Of a stretch of DNA of 64,000 nucleotides, positions 43,126-52,604 are shown one piece after another. The notes under the pieces are model-generated. The model saw only the letters and a program-made list of their open reading frames with translations. It made no database searches and was not told the DNA's origin. The position numbers and the translations under genes are program-made. Numbering within the stretch: position 1 is the first letter of the stretch; the number at the start of each line of letters is the position of its first letter. Origin of the DNA: WHTI01 sp963756365 (GTDB lineage Bacteria; Actinomycetota; CADDZG01; WHSQ01); the NCBI GenBank assembly GCA_963756365.1, contig CAVWNF010000003.1, positions 1,426,001-1,490,000 on the forward strand, written 5' to 3'.

Positions 43126-44727
43126 CTAGCTCCTGAGGGCGCGGTCCTTCTTGATCACCTTCACGACATTGCGGCCGGGGATGCCCGTCACTCCCCCACC
43201 GCCATGCGTCCCGGAGCCACATTGGTACAAGCCCCGGATAGGCGTGCGGTAGTCGGCGAAGCCCGGTGACGGCCGGAGGTGGAAGAGCTGCTCGGGCGAT
43301 AGCTCGCCGTGGAAGATGTTGCCTCCGATCAGCCCGTACTCCTCTTGCATCTCGTGGGGGCCGACGATCTGGCGATCGATGATCGCGCTCCTGAGGTTGG
43401 GGGCGAACTCCGAGAAGTGATCGATGACCCGGTCCGCATAGGCATCCATCTCACCCGGTTGGGGATCGTCGGCCCAGGTGTGAGGGACCCACTGGGTGAA
43501 CATCGACATCACGTGTTTGCCCTCAGGGGCAAGCGTTCGATCGAAGAAGCTCGGGATGCAGCAGTCGGCGAACGGATGTGCCGCGGCGCGACCGGCGCGG
43601 GCGTCCTGGAACGCTTGCTCGATGTACTCGACCGTCGGACCCATCACGATGGTGCCGCCATGCACCGCGGCGCTCGGCTCTGGGTGTGCCTTGAACACAG
43701 GAAGTTCTCCCAATGCCAGGTTGACCTTCACTACCCCTGAACGTGTGTTCCAGCGCTCGATGTCGGTCCGGAAATCATCGGGCAACTCGCTGGCATCGAG
43801 ATGATCGAGGAACGCGATCTTCGGATGGGTCGAGGTCACGATCACCGGGGCACGGAGTTCGGTGCCGTCGTCGAGGGCAACGCCGACGGCCCTTCCTCCC
43901 GAGGTCAGGATGCGGGTGACCCCGGAGTCGGTTCGGATCTCGGCCCCCAGCGCCCGGGCCCCCGCGGCGATCGCGTCGGACACCGCGCCCATCCCGCCCT
44001 CGGGAAAGCCCCACTTGCCGATATCGCCGTCGCCTAGATCCCCGATGTGATGGTGGAGCATCACGTACGCCGTGCCGGGCTCGGCAGGACCGGCCCACGT
44101 ACCGATCACTCCGCTGACCGCCAGCATCGCCTTGACCGGCTCCGATTCGAACCAGTCATCGAGGAGGTCGGCGATGCTCATGGTCATCAACCGCGTCACA
44201 TCGGCGACGCCGCGGACCCCGAGCTTGCGCAGGTGCCACGCGATCTTGGCTTGGTCGAGCAGGTCCTTCGGTTTAAGCGAGCCGACGTTCGGGGCCTTCG
44301 TTTCGAGCAGCGGGCCCATGACCTTGCCGATCCCACCGATCCACTCGTCGTAGCGCTCGAGTTGCTCGGCATCATGGGTCGAGAAGCGAGCGATCTCGGC
44401 CTTCTTCTCGGCGGGAGACTTTCCCCCCAACATCAGCGCGTCGTCACCACCGGGGCGCGGCATGAAGTAGCCCTCTTGCGGATGGATCTTGTAGCCGTGC
44501 GCTGCGAGGTTCAGATCCTTGACGATGGCGGGGGGCATGAGGCTGACCACGTAGGACAACGATGTGATCTTCCAGTCATCACCGAAGGGTTGCTCGGTCG
44601 TGGCCGCACCTCCAACGCGGTGCCGCTTCTCGAGCACGAGGGTCCTAGCCCCGGCCTTGGCGAGATAACCGGCCGCGACGAGACCGTTGTGGCCACCGCC
44701 GATGACGATCGCGTCGTAATCCGTCAC
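43126..44727 (-). CDS. FAD-dependent oxidoreductase, phytoene-desaturase/PYROXD2-like
   Basis: The dinucleotide loop IVIGGGHNGLVAAGYL at residues 8-23, the RVGGAATTEQPFGD motif and the C-terminal GGGVTGIPGRNVVKVI motif place this 533-residue protein with the PYROXD2/carotenoid-isomerase-like flavoproteins. Members desaturate or isomerise hydrophobic substrates, but many have no known reaction. I choose the GTG at 44727 because AAGGAGG lies just upstream. It is divergent from the CocE gene with only 45 bases between them; no carotenoid genes are near, so the substrate is open. Confidence 0.82.
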   Translation of the reverse strand: MTDYDAIVIGGGHNGLVAAGYLAKAGARTLVLEKRHRVGGAATTEQPFGDDWKITSLSYVVSLMPPAIVKDLNLAAHGYKIHPQEGYFMPRPGGDDALMLGGKSPAEKKAEIARFSTHDAEQLERYDEWIGGIGKVMGPLLETKAPNVGSLKPKDLLDQAKIAWHLRKLGVRGVADVTRLMTMSIADLLDDWFESEPVKAMLAVSGVIGTWAGPAEPGTAYVMLHHHIGDLGDGDIGKWGFPEGGMGAVSDAIAAGARALGAEIRTDSGVTRILTSGGRAVGVALDDGTELRAPVIVTSTHPKIAFLDHLDASELPDDFRTDIERWNTRSGVVKVNLALGELPVFKAHPEPSAAVHGGTIVMGPTVEYIEQAFQDARAGRAAAHPFADCCIPSFFDRTLAPEGKHVMSMFTQWVPHTWADDPQPGEMDAYADRVIDHFSEFAPNLRSAIIDRQIVGPHEMQEEYGLIGGNIFHGELSPEQLFHLRPSPGFADYRTPIRGLYQCGSGTHGGGGVTGIPGRNVVKVIKKDRALRS

Positions 44728-44772
44728 AGAACCTCCTTCGTTTCCGGGAACCTTAGTCACTACGATGGCGAG

Positions 44773-46725
44773 ATGGAGCGAGACGTCTGGATACCACTGC
44801 GGGATGGCACCCGATTGGCCGCCACCCTCTACCTCCCCGTCGCAGTGGCGCCGGCAGTGCTCGAAGCACTTCCCTATCGCAAGGATGACCTGACGGCCAA
44901 CTACGCGGGCGAGTACCGAAGGCTTCGTGACGAGGGAGGCTACGCGGTCGCACGGGTCGATCTACGCGGAACCGGATCGTCGGATGGGATCGCCATCGAC
45001 GAGTACCCGGAACAGGAGCAGTCTGATCTCGCGGAGGTGATCGCGTGGCTCGCCGCACAGGAGTGGTGCACCGGCTCAGTCGGGATGTACGGGACGTCCT
45101 ACTCGGGGTTCAACGCGCTACACATGGCGATCGAGCGGCCTCCCGCACTCAAAGCGATCTGCGCCATCTACGCGACCGATGATCGCTACACCGACGATGT
45201 CCACTTCGAGGGCGGGGCACTCCGCGGGATCGATCAGATCGACTACTGCCTCTACATGGCAGCCATGAACGCTCTACCTCCGGTCCCCTCGACCTTCGGG
45301 AGCGACTGGCGCGATGCGTGGGACGAGCGCATAGCGGCCTCGGAACCGTGGATCATCAAGTGGCTGGAGGAACAGAACGACTCCCCCTACTGGAGACACG
45401 GTTCCCTCAGGCCCGGCTACGAGCGGATCGATGTCGCGACCATGATCGTTGGCGGCTGGGCAGACGGTTACCGGAATGCGACCTTTCGCATGTTCGAACG
45501 ACTGACGTGCGCGAAACGACTGCTGATCGGGCCGTGGAGCCACTCGTCGACCGAGACATCACTTCCGGGCCCTCACATCGACCTCGTTCCCGAGATGATC
45601 CGGTGGTGGGATCGCCACCTGAAAGACATCGACAACGGCATCGATCTTGACGATCCGATCCAGGTGTTCGTGCGGCGCTCGACGGCCCCTGCCCCTGACC
45701 TCCCTGAGGTGCGAGGGGAATGGCGCTCCGAGGAAACCTGGCCCCCGACCAGGGTGGAGGAGCGCCGCATCGATCTCGCCGCGACGGAGCACGATGCGAC
45801 GACACTGGAGGTGATCGGCGATGTGGGCGCGACCGCATCCCTGACCTGCGCGGGGGTGCTGCCGTGGGTCCAGCCGTTCGATCAGCGTCCCGACGACGCC
45901 CGTTCTATGACGTTCGACCTCCCCGTACTGGAAGACGACCTTGAGATCCTGGGTTACCCGCGCCTCGACCGGCGCGTGGCCGCCGACAGGGAGGTCGCGT
46001 TCCTCTCGGTCAAGCTCCAGGATGTCTTTCCCGACGGGACCTCGGCGAACGTGAGTCGTGGGTTCCTCAACCTGACGCATCGCGCGTCGCACTCCGAACC
46101 GGCCCCCCTGGTGCCTGGCGTACCGGTCGACGTGAGCATCGCTCTCACCGCGACGTCGTGGGTGTTCGAAGCAGGTCATCGGATCCGGGTGCAGATCGCG
46201 GGGACCGACTGGCCCAACGTCTGGCCACCGCCCGGGCCGACGACGCTCACGATCGATCCCGCCGCCTCGACTCTGGTCCTTCCGGTGATGCCGCCGCACC
46301 CCTCGCCGCGCGATCCGGGATTCGTTCTTCCTCCTGCGGAGCGCGGTGACGCTCCCGAGGCGACAAAGTCCATCGAGACCGAAACCGGTAAGACGCCGGT
46401 GTACCGGATCGAGGAGGACGGTGACGTCGGCATAGTGATCGTCGACCACGGCGGGCCCTACACCGCGCCGAACGGGGCGAGGGTGCTCGAGGACTACTCG
46501 GGGACGATGACCGTGTCACGCAGTGACCCCGGGAGAGCCAGCGCCGAAGGACGGGCGCGGTTCGAGATCGCGTGGCCCGAGGCGACCTGCTCAGCCGAGG
46601 TGACGATGACGCTGACCTCCGATGCCCACGACTACCGCATCCGGATAGATCTCGTCGCCACCGAGAACGACGCGGAGCGAGCGAACAGAACGTGGGAGCG
46701 GACCGTCCCCCGGCGCCTTCAGTGA
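44773..46725 (+). CDS. CocE/NonD (S15-like) acyl hydrolase
   Basis: The 650-residue protein has an alpha/beta-hydrolase domain with the nucleophile elbow GTSYSG (Ser109), a helical cap, and an X-Pro dipeptidyl-peptidase C-terminal jelly-roll domain. An extra C-terminal domain of about 130 residues (from about 520) follows. Relatives are cocaine esterase, glutaryl-7-ACA acylase-type and Xaa-Pro peptidases, so it cleaves an ester or amide of a small molecule. The frame is open far upstream, antisense to the flavoprotein gene; the family N terminus gives the ATG at 44773. Its end overlaps oppF tail to tail. Confidence 0.85.
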   Translation: MERDVWIPLRDGTRLAATLYLPVAVAPAVLEALPYRKDDLTANYAGEYRRLRDEGGYAVARVDLRGTGSSDGIAIDEYPEQEQSDLAEVIAWLAAQEWCTGSVGMYGTSYSGFNALHMAIERPPALKAICAIYATDDRYTDDVHFEGGALRGIDQIDYCLYMAAMNALPPVPSTFGSDWRDAWDERIAASEPWIIKWLEEQNDSPYWRHGSLRPGYERIDVATMIVGGWADGYRNATFRMFERLTCAKRLLIGPWSHSSTETSLPGPHIDLVPEMIRWWDRHLKDIDNGIDLDDPIQVFVRRSTAPAPDLPEVRGEWRSEETWPPTRVEERRIDLAATEHDATTLEVIGDVGATASLTCAGVLPWVQPFDQRPDDARSMTFDLPVLEDDLEILGYPRLDRRVAADREVAFLSVKLQDVFPDGTSANVSRGFLNLTHRASHSEPAPLVPGVPVDVSIALTATSWVFEAGHRIRVQIAGTDWPNVWPPPGPTTLTIDPAASTLVLPVMPPHPSPRDPGFVLPPAERGDAPEATKSIETETGKTPVYRIEEDGDVGIVIVDHGGPYTAPNGARVLEDYSGTMTVSRSDPGRASAEGRARFEIAWPEATCSAEVTMTLTSDAHDYRIRIDLVATENDAERANRTWERTVPRRLQ

Positions 46726-47723
46726 CCGATCAGGTGACAGGCAGCGAAATGCCCGGGCCTCACCTCTACCAACGGTAGGTCCTCTCCGGTGCAGAGCCCA
46801 AGGATGCCGGCGGCCTCGGCACGGCCGGACGCGACCTCGGGGCACCGGGGGTGGAACCTGCACCCGGTGGGGATCGAGGTCGGATCCGGGGGTTCGCCTT
46901 GAAGGATGGGACGGTCGGTCCCTTGGGCTTCCGGGACGACCGCGAGCAGCGCCTTCGTGTACGGGTGCAGCGGCGCGGTGAGAACCTGGTCGGCCGGTCC
47001 GACCTCGACGATCCGACCGAGGTACATGACCGCCACCCGATCGGCGATCGTCCACGCGAGCCCGAGATCGTGGGTCACGATGAGGATCGACAGTGAGAAC
47101 TCGTCGCGTAGTTGCATCAGTAGCTTGAGGATCTCGCCTCGCACCGACGCATCGAGCATCGAAACGGGCTCGTCCGCGACCAGAACCTCCGGTTCGAGGG
47201 CGAGCGCGCCCGCGATCACGACCCGCTGACGCTGGCCCCCCGAGATCTCGTGCGGATAGAGAAGGAAGAAGCGTTCGGGTGGCCGGAGCCCGGCGCGGGA
47301 CAGCGCGCGAGCGACGAGTTCCTCCTCCTTGCCCGGCACCTTATGGATGCGGAGTCCTTCTGCGACGATCTCGTAGATCGTTTGCCGCGGATTGAGCGAT
47401 CCCGTGGGGTCCTGGAAGATCATCTGGACTTTGCGTCTGTACGCGTGCAGGTCGCGGATCGGACTGCCTTCGAACTCGACCGTGCCCGACGCGGGTTTCT
47501 CGAGGCCCATGATCGTGCGAGCCAGTGTCGTCTTGCCGCAGCCCGACTCGCCCGCGAGCGCCACGATCTCGCCTCTCATCAGAGAGAACGTCACACCATC
47601 GACGGCGCGCGCTCCCTCGGCACGCTTGCCTAGCAAGCCCGAGATCATCCCCTCGCGGCCCGCGAACGTGACGCGGAGATCATCGGTGGCGAGTACGGCC
47701 TCGGGCCTCGGACGATGCGTCAC
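46719..47723 (-). CDS. oppF: Oligopeptide/dipeptide ABC transporter ATP-binding protein (OppF-like)
   Basis: The 334-residue ATPase has Walker A GESGCGKTT, the signature ISGGQRQRV and Walker B VLVADEPVSMLD, plus the oligopeptide-transporter C-terminal domain (CRFHPRCPEV). The C-terminal cysteines resemble the Fe-S-binding extension of Opp/Dpp ATPases. I choose the GTG at 47723, which overlaps the oppD stop (GTGA) and has AAGGAGG upstream. It powers import with OppD. Confidence 0.9.
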   Translation of the reverse strand: MTHRPRPEAVLATDDLRVTFAGREGMISGLLGKRAEGARAVDGVTFSLMRGEIVALAGESGCGKTTLARTIMGLEKPASGTVEFEGSPIRDLHAYRRKVQMIFQDPTGSLNPRQTIYEIVAEGLRIHKVPGKEEELVARALSRAGLRPPERFFLLYPHEISGGQRQRVVIAGALALEPEVLVADEPVSMLDASVRGEILKLLMQLRDEFSLSILIVTHDLGLAWTIADRVAVMYLGRIVEVGPADQVLTAPLHPYTKALLAVVPEAQGTDRPILQGEPPDPTSIPTGCRFHPRCPEVASGRAEAAGILGLCTGEDLPLVEVRPGHFAACHLIGH

Positions 47724-48685
47724 CCGTCCTCCTTCACCAGCAGGCACGCGGCGCGACGTCCGGCCCCTGCGTCGTACAGAGCGGGTGTAGTGGTGGCGCA
47801 GGGCTCAAAGGCTTGCGGGCAGCGGGGATGGAACGGGCACCCACTCGGGAGAGCGGCGGGGTCGGGCGGATCGCCACCGAGACCGACCGGGGCGCCGCGG
47901 AACGCGGCGTCGCCGATCGTTGGGAAAGCTGCGGCTAGTGCCTTCGTATAGGGATGTTGGGGGGACTCGAAGACCTGCTCGGCGCCACCGATCTCGACGA
48001 TCTCGCCGGCGTACATCACCGCGATGCGATCGCACACCTCGACGAGCACCGACAGATCGTGGGTGATGAACAGCATCGAGAGGCCGAACTCTCCCTGCAG
48101 ATGGTTCAGGAGCTTCAGGATCTGAGCCTGCACCATGACGTCGAGCGCGGTCGTCGGCTCGTCCGCGATCACGAGGTCCGGTCGGCACGCCAAAGCCATG
48201 GCGATCATGACTCGCTGCTTCTGGCCCCCGGACAACTCGTGGGGGTAGTCGCGCGCTCGGCGCGCCGGGAGCCCGACCTGCTCGATAAGTTCGGCCACCC
48301 TCGCAGTCGCATCACGGTCGGAGATGTCGTCGTGCAGGTGGATCGCCTCGGCGATCTGTTCGCCGACCCGCCGTACGGGATTGAGAGCGTGCATCGCTCC
48401 CTGGAAAACGACCGATGCTTCGTTCCACCGCGCCGCTCGTAGCCTGCCGAAGCTCATCTCGAGCACGTTCTCACCGCCAAGGAGCACCTCGCCCGTCACC
48501 TCGGTGCCCTCCGGATGGAGCCTCAGGAGTGCGTGAGCGATCGACGACTTGCCACAGCCCGACTCACCGGCAAGGCCGAGTACCTCGCCGCGTTCGATAG
48601 CGAAGTCGACGTTCCTCACTGCCGGCACGGCACCGCCCTGGGTGCTGTAGGTCACGCACAGGTCGCGCACTGAAAGCACTGTCAT
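47720..48685 (-). CDS. oppD: Oligopeptide/dipeptide ABC transporter ATP-binding protein (OppD-like)
   Basis: The 321-residue ATPase has Walker A GESGCGKSS, signature LSGGQKQRV, Walker B LVIADEPTTALD and the Opp/Dpp C-terminal motif CPFHPRCPQAF. The ATG at 48685 overlaps the oppC stop as ATGA; the frame is open upstream but lies within oppC. It forms the second nucleotide-binding subunit of the importer. Confidence 0.9.
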   Translation of the reverse strand: MTVLSVRDLCVTYSTQGGAVPAVRNVDFAIERGEVLGLAGESGCGKSSIAHALLRLHPEGTEVTGEVLLGGENVLEMSFGRLRAARWNEASVVFQGAMHALNPVRRVGEQIAEAIHLHDDISDRDATARVAELIEQVGLPARRARDYPHELSGGQKQRVMIAMALACRPDLVIADEPTTALDVMVQAQILKLLNHLQGEFGLSMLFITHDLSVLVEVCDRIAVMYAGEIVEIGGAEQVFESPQHPYTKALAAAFPTIGDAAFRGAPVGLGGDPPDPAALPSGCPFHPRCPQAFEPCATTTPALYDAGAGRRAACLLVKEDG

Positions 48686-49599
48686 CGGCGACGCAATCTT
48701 GGGTTGAGGATCTCGTCCAGTGCGTATCCACACATCGTGAACGCGAGGACGACCAGCACGATGCACAGACCCGGCGGCACCAGCCACCACCATGCGTTCC
48801 TGCTCGCGGCTCCGGAGGAGAACGCGAACTCGAGGATCGTGCCCCACGAGATGCTGAACGGATCGCCGAGTCCGAGGAACGACAGCGTCGTTTCACTGAG
48901 GATCGCAACCGCGACGACGAGGATCGTGTTGGCGAAGATGATCGGGAACACGTTCGGCAAGACGTGCCGGGTGATCAGATGCCAGTGCGATGCACCGAGG
49001 GCGCGAGAGCGCTCGACGTACGGCCTGGTCTTAACCGACAACGCTTGGGCGCGCACGAGTCTGGATGTGCCCGGCCACGAAGTGATCCCGATGACCAGGA
49101 TGATGTTCCAGATCGACGGGCCGAGCAGCGATGCCAGCACGATCGCCAGCGGCAAGAACGGGATCACGAGGAACCAATCCGTGAATCTCATGAGGAGGTT
49201 GTCGCGCCATCCTCCGAAATACCCGGCGGCGATGCCGATAGTCGATCCGATCAGCATCGACAACAGCGTTGCCACGAACCCGACGAGTAGCGAGATCCGG
49301 GCTCCCCAGATAGTCAGGGTGAGGACGGACCGGCCGAGGTTGTCGGTGCCGAGCGGATACTCGCCGTTAGGTGGCTGGAAGGGAGCACCCGTCGCAGTCG
49401 TCGCTTTCAGCCCATCGGCATCGGCGAGGAGGGGTGCGAAGAGCGCCACCGCGACGAAGAAGAGCAAGATCACCAGTCCGGTCATCCCCATGCGGTTCGA
49501 CCTGAAGGACTTCCACGTCCGAGCCATCGCTCGGCGTCGGCGCGCCCACGCGATCGAACGCGGGCCAGCATCCCTCGGCAACATCGTCGGTGCGCTCAT
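48682..49599 (-). CDS. oppC: Oligopeptide/dipeptide ABC transporter permease (OppC-like)
   Basis: The 305-residue permease has the OppC N-terminal helix (SNRMGMTGLVILLFFVAVALFAPL), about six membrane helices, and the EAA-loop region ERSRALGASHWHLITRHVLPNV that couples to the ATPases. The start overlaps the oppB stop (ATGA). Together with OppB it forms the channel of the peptide importer. Confidence 0.9.
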   Translation of the reverse strand: MSAPTMLPRDAGPRSIAWARRRRAMARTWKSFRSNRMGMTGLVILLFFVAVALFAPLLADADGLKATTATGAPFQPPNGEYPLGTDNLGRSVLTLTIWGARISLLVGFVATLLSMLIGSTIGIAAGYFGGWRDNLLMRFTDWFLVIPFLPLAIVLASLLGPSIWNIILVIGITSWPGTSRLVRAQALSVKTRPYVERSRALGASHWHLITRHVLPNVFPIIFANTILVVAVAILSETTLSFLGLGDPFSISWGTILEFAFSSGAASRNAWWWLVPPGLCIVLVVLAFTMCGYALDEILNPRLRRR

Positions 49600-50567
49600 G
49601 CCTGCCTCACCCGAGGATCGAGATACGTGTAGAGGAGGTCGGCGATGAGGTTGGCGATGATCACCGAAACACTGAACAGGAGGAAGAGGCCCTGCAGCAG
49701 TGGATAGTCCGGAGCTCCGATCGCTTGGAAACTGAGCAGCCCTAGCCCGGGCCACGAGAACACCGTTTCGACGGTGATCGCCCCGGAGACAACGAACCCG
49801 AGGTTGAGAACGGTCAATGTCATCGTCGGGAGCATCGCGTTCGGGACCGCGTGCCGCCGGAGCACGAGCCCCTCCCGCAAGCCCTTGGCCCGGGCCGTGT
49901 TGAGGTAGTCCTCCCCCATCACGTCGAGCAGTGACGACCTCATGATCAAGGCGTACTCGCCGATGAAGGCGAGGGTCAACGTCACCGCCGGAAGGAACAT
50001 GTGGTTGAGAACATCGACCGCGCTCGAGAGGCCGGTGAAACCGGCGCTGGGTGATGTCATCCCTCCGGTCGGGAACCAACCCAACCCCGAAGCGAACCCG
50101 ATCAGGAGCAAGATCCCGAGCCAGAACTCGGGCATCGCGTACGTGATGAGGGCGAACCCCATCGATCCCACGTCGAACCTAGACCCCCGGCGCCACGCGC
50201 CGAAGATCCCTATCAGGAGCCCGATCACGGTGGACAGCACCGTTGACACCCCGATCAGCAGCACCGTCGGCCAGATGCGAGACCCGATCACCGAACTGAC
50301 CGGCTCACGGAACGTGTAGGAGATCCCGAAGTTGCCCCTGACCGTGTCGCCCGCGTAGATCAAGAACTGCTGGGGCAGCGCCTTGTCGAGCCCGAAGTCC
50401 CGCTCGAGTTCTTCGACGGCTTCCTTGGGGAGGAGCTTGTTGCGGGCGAGGACCTGAGCCGGGTTGCCGGGCAGGACCCGGAACAGAACGAAGTTGAAGA
50501 CCAGAACGAAGAGCAAGGTGAAGAAGGCGTTCGCCACCTTCCAGGTCAGATATCTCCTGGTCCCCAA
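49596..50567 (-). CDS. oppB: Oligopeptide/dipeptide ABC transporter permease (OppB-like)
   Basis: The 323-residue permease has the OppB/DppB hallmarks: an N-terminal helix with VLFRVLPGNPA, an extracellular loop LPQQFLIYAGDTVRGNFGISY, and an EAA loop NTARAKGLREGLVLRRHAVPNAML. About six helices are visible. It follows oppA by 41 bases and overlaps oppC. Substrate preference cannot be read from it. Confidence 0.9.
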   Translation of the reverse strand: MGTRRYLTWKVANAFFTLLFVLVFNFVLFRVLPGNPAQVLARNKLLPKEAVEELERDFGLDKALPQQFLIYAGDTVRGNFGISYTFREPVSSVIGSRIWPTVLLIGVSTVLSTVIGLLIGIFGAWRRGSRFDVGSMGFALITYAMPEFWLGILLLIGFASGLGWFPTGGMTSPSAGFTGLSSAVDVLNHMFLPAVTLTLAFIGEYALIMRSSLLDVMGEDYLNTARAKGLREGLVLRRHAVPNAMLPTMTLTVLNLGFVVSGAITVETVFSWPGLGLLSFQAIGAPDYPLLQGLFLLFSVSVIIANLIADLLYTYLDPRVRQA

Positions 50568-50608
50568 CTATCCCCTCCCCTCGTTCTCGTCCGTCACTTG
50601 CGTCGAGG

Positions 50609-52429
50609 TCAGGCGCGGTCGTCCCTGCCGGTAGCGCTCCGCCCGCGTCTCATCAACCCGGCGCCGCCGACGATCACGATGAGCCCGAGCCCGATCCAGA
50701 CCGCGACGGGGAAACCCTTGGTCGCGTCGTCTGCGGATCGCTTCGCCGACTCCGCCGAGAGGGGCCGGATGGAGATGAAGCTGAACGGCCCGTAGGCCGC
50801 GGTCAGGTCGCCTCCCGGATCCGGCTGCTTGATGAAGCCGGTCCAGCGATCCTTCCGATACGCCTGAAGACTCGTGTCGTCGTACAAGACGACATACGGC
50901 GCGTCCTCGTAAACCATGCGCTGCATCTCCTTCACAACCGCAGCGCGCTCGTCGAGGTCGAGGATCGCCTTCTGGTCTTCGTACATCTGGTCGTACGTCT
51001 CATTGCAGTAGAAGCTGTCCGACCAGATCCCCTCGGGGGGTCGCTGCTCGCACGTCATCACGGAGAGGATGAAGTCGGGGTCCGGATCGGGGAACCATCC
51101 CCAATGGAACATGTCGTAGTCCCCGTTGTAGATGACGTCGGTGAGCTTCGTATCGGTCAGGGGTTTGACCTTCGTCTCGATGCCGATCTGGCTCAGCCAC
51201 TCTCCGATGAATTCGCTCGCGGTGACCGTGTCTTCTCGTTCGCTGCGAGCGAAATATCGGAACGAGAGCGGTTCACCGCCCCCGGGCATCTCGCGAACGC
51301 CATCACCGTCTGTATCCGCATAGCCCGCATCGTCAAGCATCTGATTCGCAAGACCGATGTCGAACTCGAACACCTCGTCGGGAGCGGGTTCGTAGTGATA
51401 GAACGCGATCGCAGAGGGAACGATCCCTCCACCCAGGACCCCGTTCCCGAGCAAGACCCTGTCGAGCAACGTCTGCTTATCGATCGCGTGGGCGATGGCC
51501 TGTCGCACGATCTTGTCCTTGAGGGCCGGGTGCCCGTCCGAGTCCGGTAGGACCTCGTCGGCTCCGCTGTTGAACCCGATCTCCTGGAACGAGGGGATCT
51601 TGGCCGCATTGAGGCCGATGTTCTCCTCGCCCTCGAGCGACTCGTAGAGGGACGATCCCAGCGTGTCTGCGAAATCGATCTCGCCGGATTTGAGGGCTTG
51701 GACTAGGGCATCTTCGTTATTGAAGATGCGATAGACGACCTCGTCGACATGCGGGGCACCGCCCCAGTAGTCCTTGTTGGCCTCCATCCGAAAGAACTGA
51801 CCCTTCTGCCACTCCACCACGTGGAACGCTCCGCTGGTGATCGGGTTCGGATAGTTCTCGTACGTCTTGCGTTCTTCCTTGCTGATCTCGGACCAGATGT
51901 GTTCCGGCATCGTGTACACGTAGGCAGACAGGACGCTGGGGGTGGGCTTCTTGGTCGTGACCACGAACGTCGTGTCGTCTGGTGCTTCGGCTGATTCGAC
52001 GAGCTTCAGATACGAGAAGCAGCAACCGATGTGCTCGTCGATCACCCTGTTCCACGTATACGCGATGTCGTGGGCGGTGAGCGGAACGCCATCCGACCAC
52101 TCGACCCCCTCTCGGATCTTGAAGGTCCAGGTAAGCCCGTCTTCCGAGGTGGTCCACGACTCGGCGAGGCCGGGGGCCGGCGAGAGATCCTTGAGATCGA
52201 AATTGACCAGGAGGTCGTAGCTCAGCGCGTACATCAGGTAGGCAGGGGCCTCTACTCCGACGAACGGGTTCATGGAGTCGAGATCGTTGTCGTCTCCTAC
52301 AGTGAAGACGATCTTGTCTTCGCCGCTGGCGGGCGAGGCTTCGTCCGTTTGGGCGAGAGCCGTCCCCACCAAAGTGGCCCCAACCGCGACCGCAAGCGCC
52401 AGTGTCCGGATCCCCCAACCAGTGCGCAT
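50609..52429 (-). CDS. oppA: ABC transporter substrate-binding protein (SBP_bac_5, OppA-like)
   Basis: The 606-residue protein has a cleavable-type signal peptide without a lipobox Cys, then the peptide/nickel-binding family 5 domain (LAESWTTSEDGLTWTFKIREGVEWSDGVPLTAHDI and SGAFHVVEWQKGQFF). Unusually, it ends with a transmembrane helix (about 577-596) and a short basic tail (RRGRSATGRDDRA), so it is tethered by its C terminus instead of lipid. AGGAGGG precedes the ATG at 52429. It delivers substrate to OppBC. The 175-base gap to the divergent LLM gene must hold both promoters. Confidence 0.88.
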   Translation of the reverse strand: MRTGWGIRTLALAVAVGATLVGTALAQTDEASPASGEDKIVFTVGDDNDLDSMNPFVGVEAPAYLMYALSYDLLVNFDLKDLSPAPGLAESWTTSEDGLTWTFKIREGVEWSDGVPLTAHDIAYTWNRVIDEHIGCCFSYLKLVESAEAPDDTTFVVTTKKPTPSVLSAYVYTMPEHIWSEISKEERKTYENYPNPITSGAFHVVEWQKGQFFRMEANKDYWGGAPHVDEVVYRIFNNEDALVQALKSGEIDFADTLGSSLYESLEGEENIGLNAAKIPSFQEIGFNSGADEVLPDSDGHPALKDKIVRQAIAHAIDKQTLLDRVLLGNGVLGGGIVPSAIAFYHYEPAPDEVFEFDIGLANQMLDDAGYADTDGDGVREMPGGGEPLSFRYFARSEREDTVTASEFIGEWLSQIGIETKVKPLTDTKLTDVIYNGDYDMFHWGWFPDPDPDFILSVMTCEQRPPEGIWSDSFYCNETYDQMYEDQKAILDLDERAAVVKEMQRMVYEDAPYVVLYDDTSLQAYRKDRWTGFIKQPDPGGDLTAAYGPFSFISIRPLSAESAKRSADDATKGFPVAVWIGLGLIVIVGGAGLMRRGRSATGRDDRA

Positions 52430-52553
52430 GGTTCCCTCCTCGATGTCGTCCCTCCAGAGTGGGCGAGGCGGCTCTGCGGCGCCTTGTCCAAGACGTATAA
52501 ACCCCCGAGTACTTCCTAACGGGCCCATCTAAGTCGATGCGAGTCATCCGGCC

Positions 52554-52559
52554 TAGGAT
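52554..52559 (+). promoter_or_regulatory. Candidate -10 element for the LLM-M20-C45 operon
   Basis: TAGGAT on the plus strand lies about 46 bases before the LLM start codon in the oppA-LLM divergent gap, a common actinobacterial -10 form. No convincing -35 is present at the usual distance. The other 170 bases of the gap show no gene. Confidence 0.3.
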
Positions 52560-52604
52560 TGCCTCGGCAACGAGGGCCGGGGGCACCCGAGGACGGGAGT
52601 AGAG

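Noticed and set aside
44047..44772. N-terminal extension of the CocE hydrolase
   Set aside because: It is antisense to the flavoprotein gene and shows no family similarity; the hydrolase family begins at 44773.
46719..46725. Missing terminator between CocE and oppF as a sign of a fusion
   Set aside because: The two genes are convergent and simply overlap at their stop codons.
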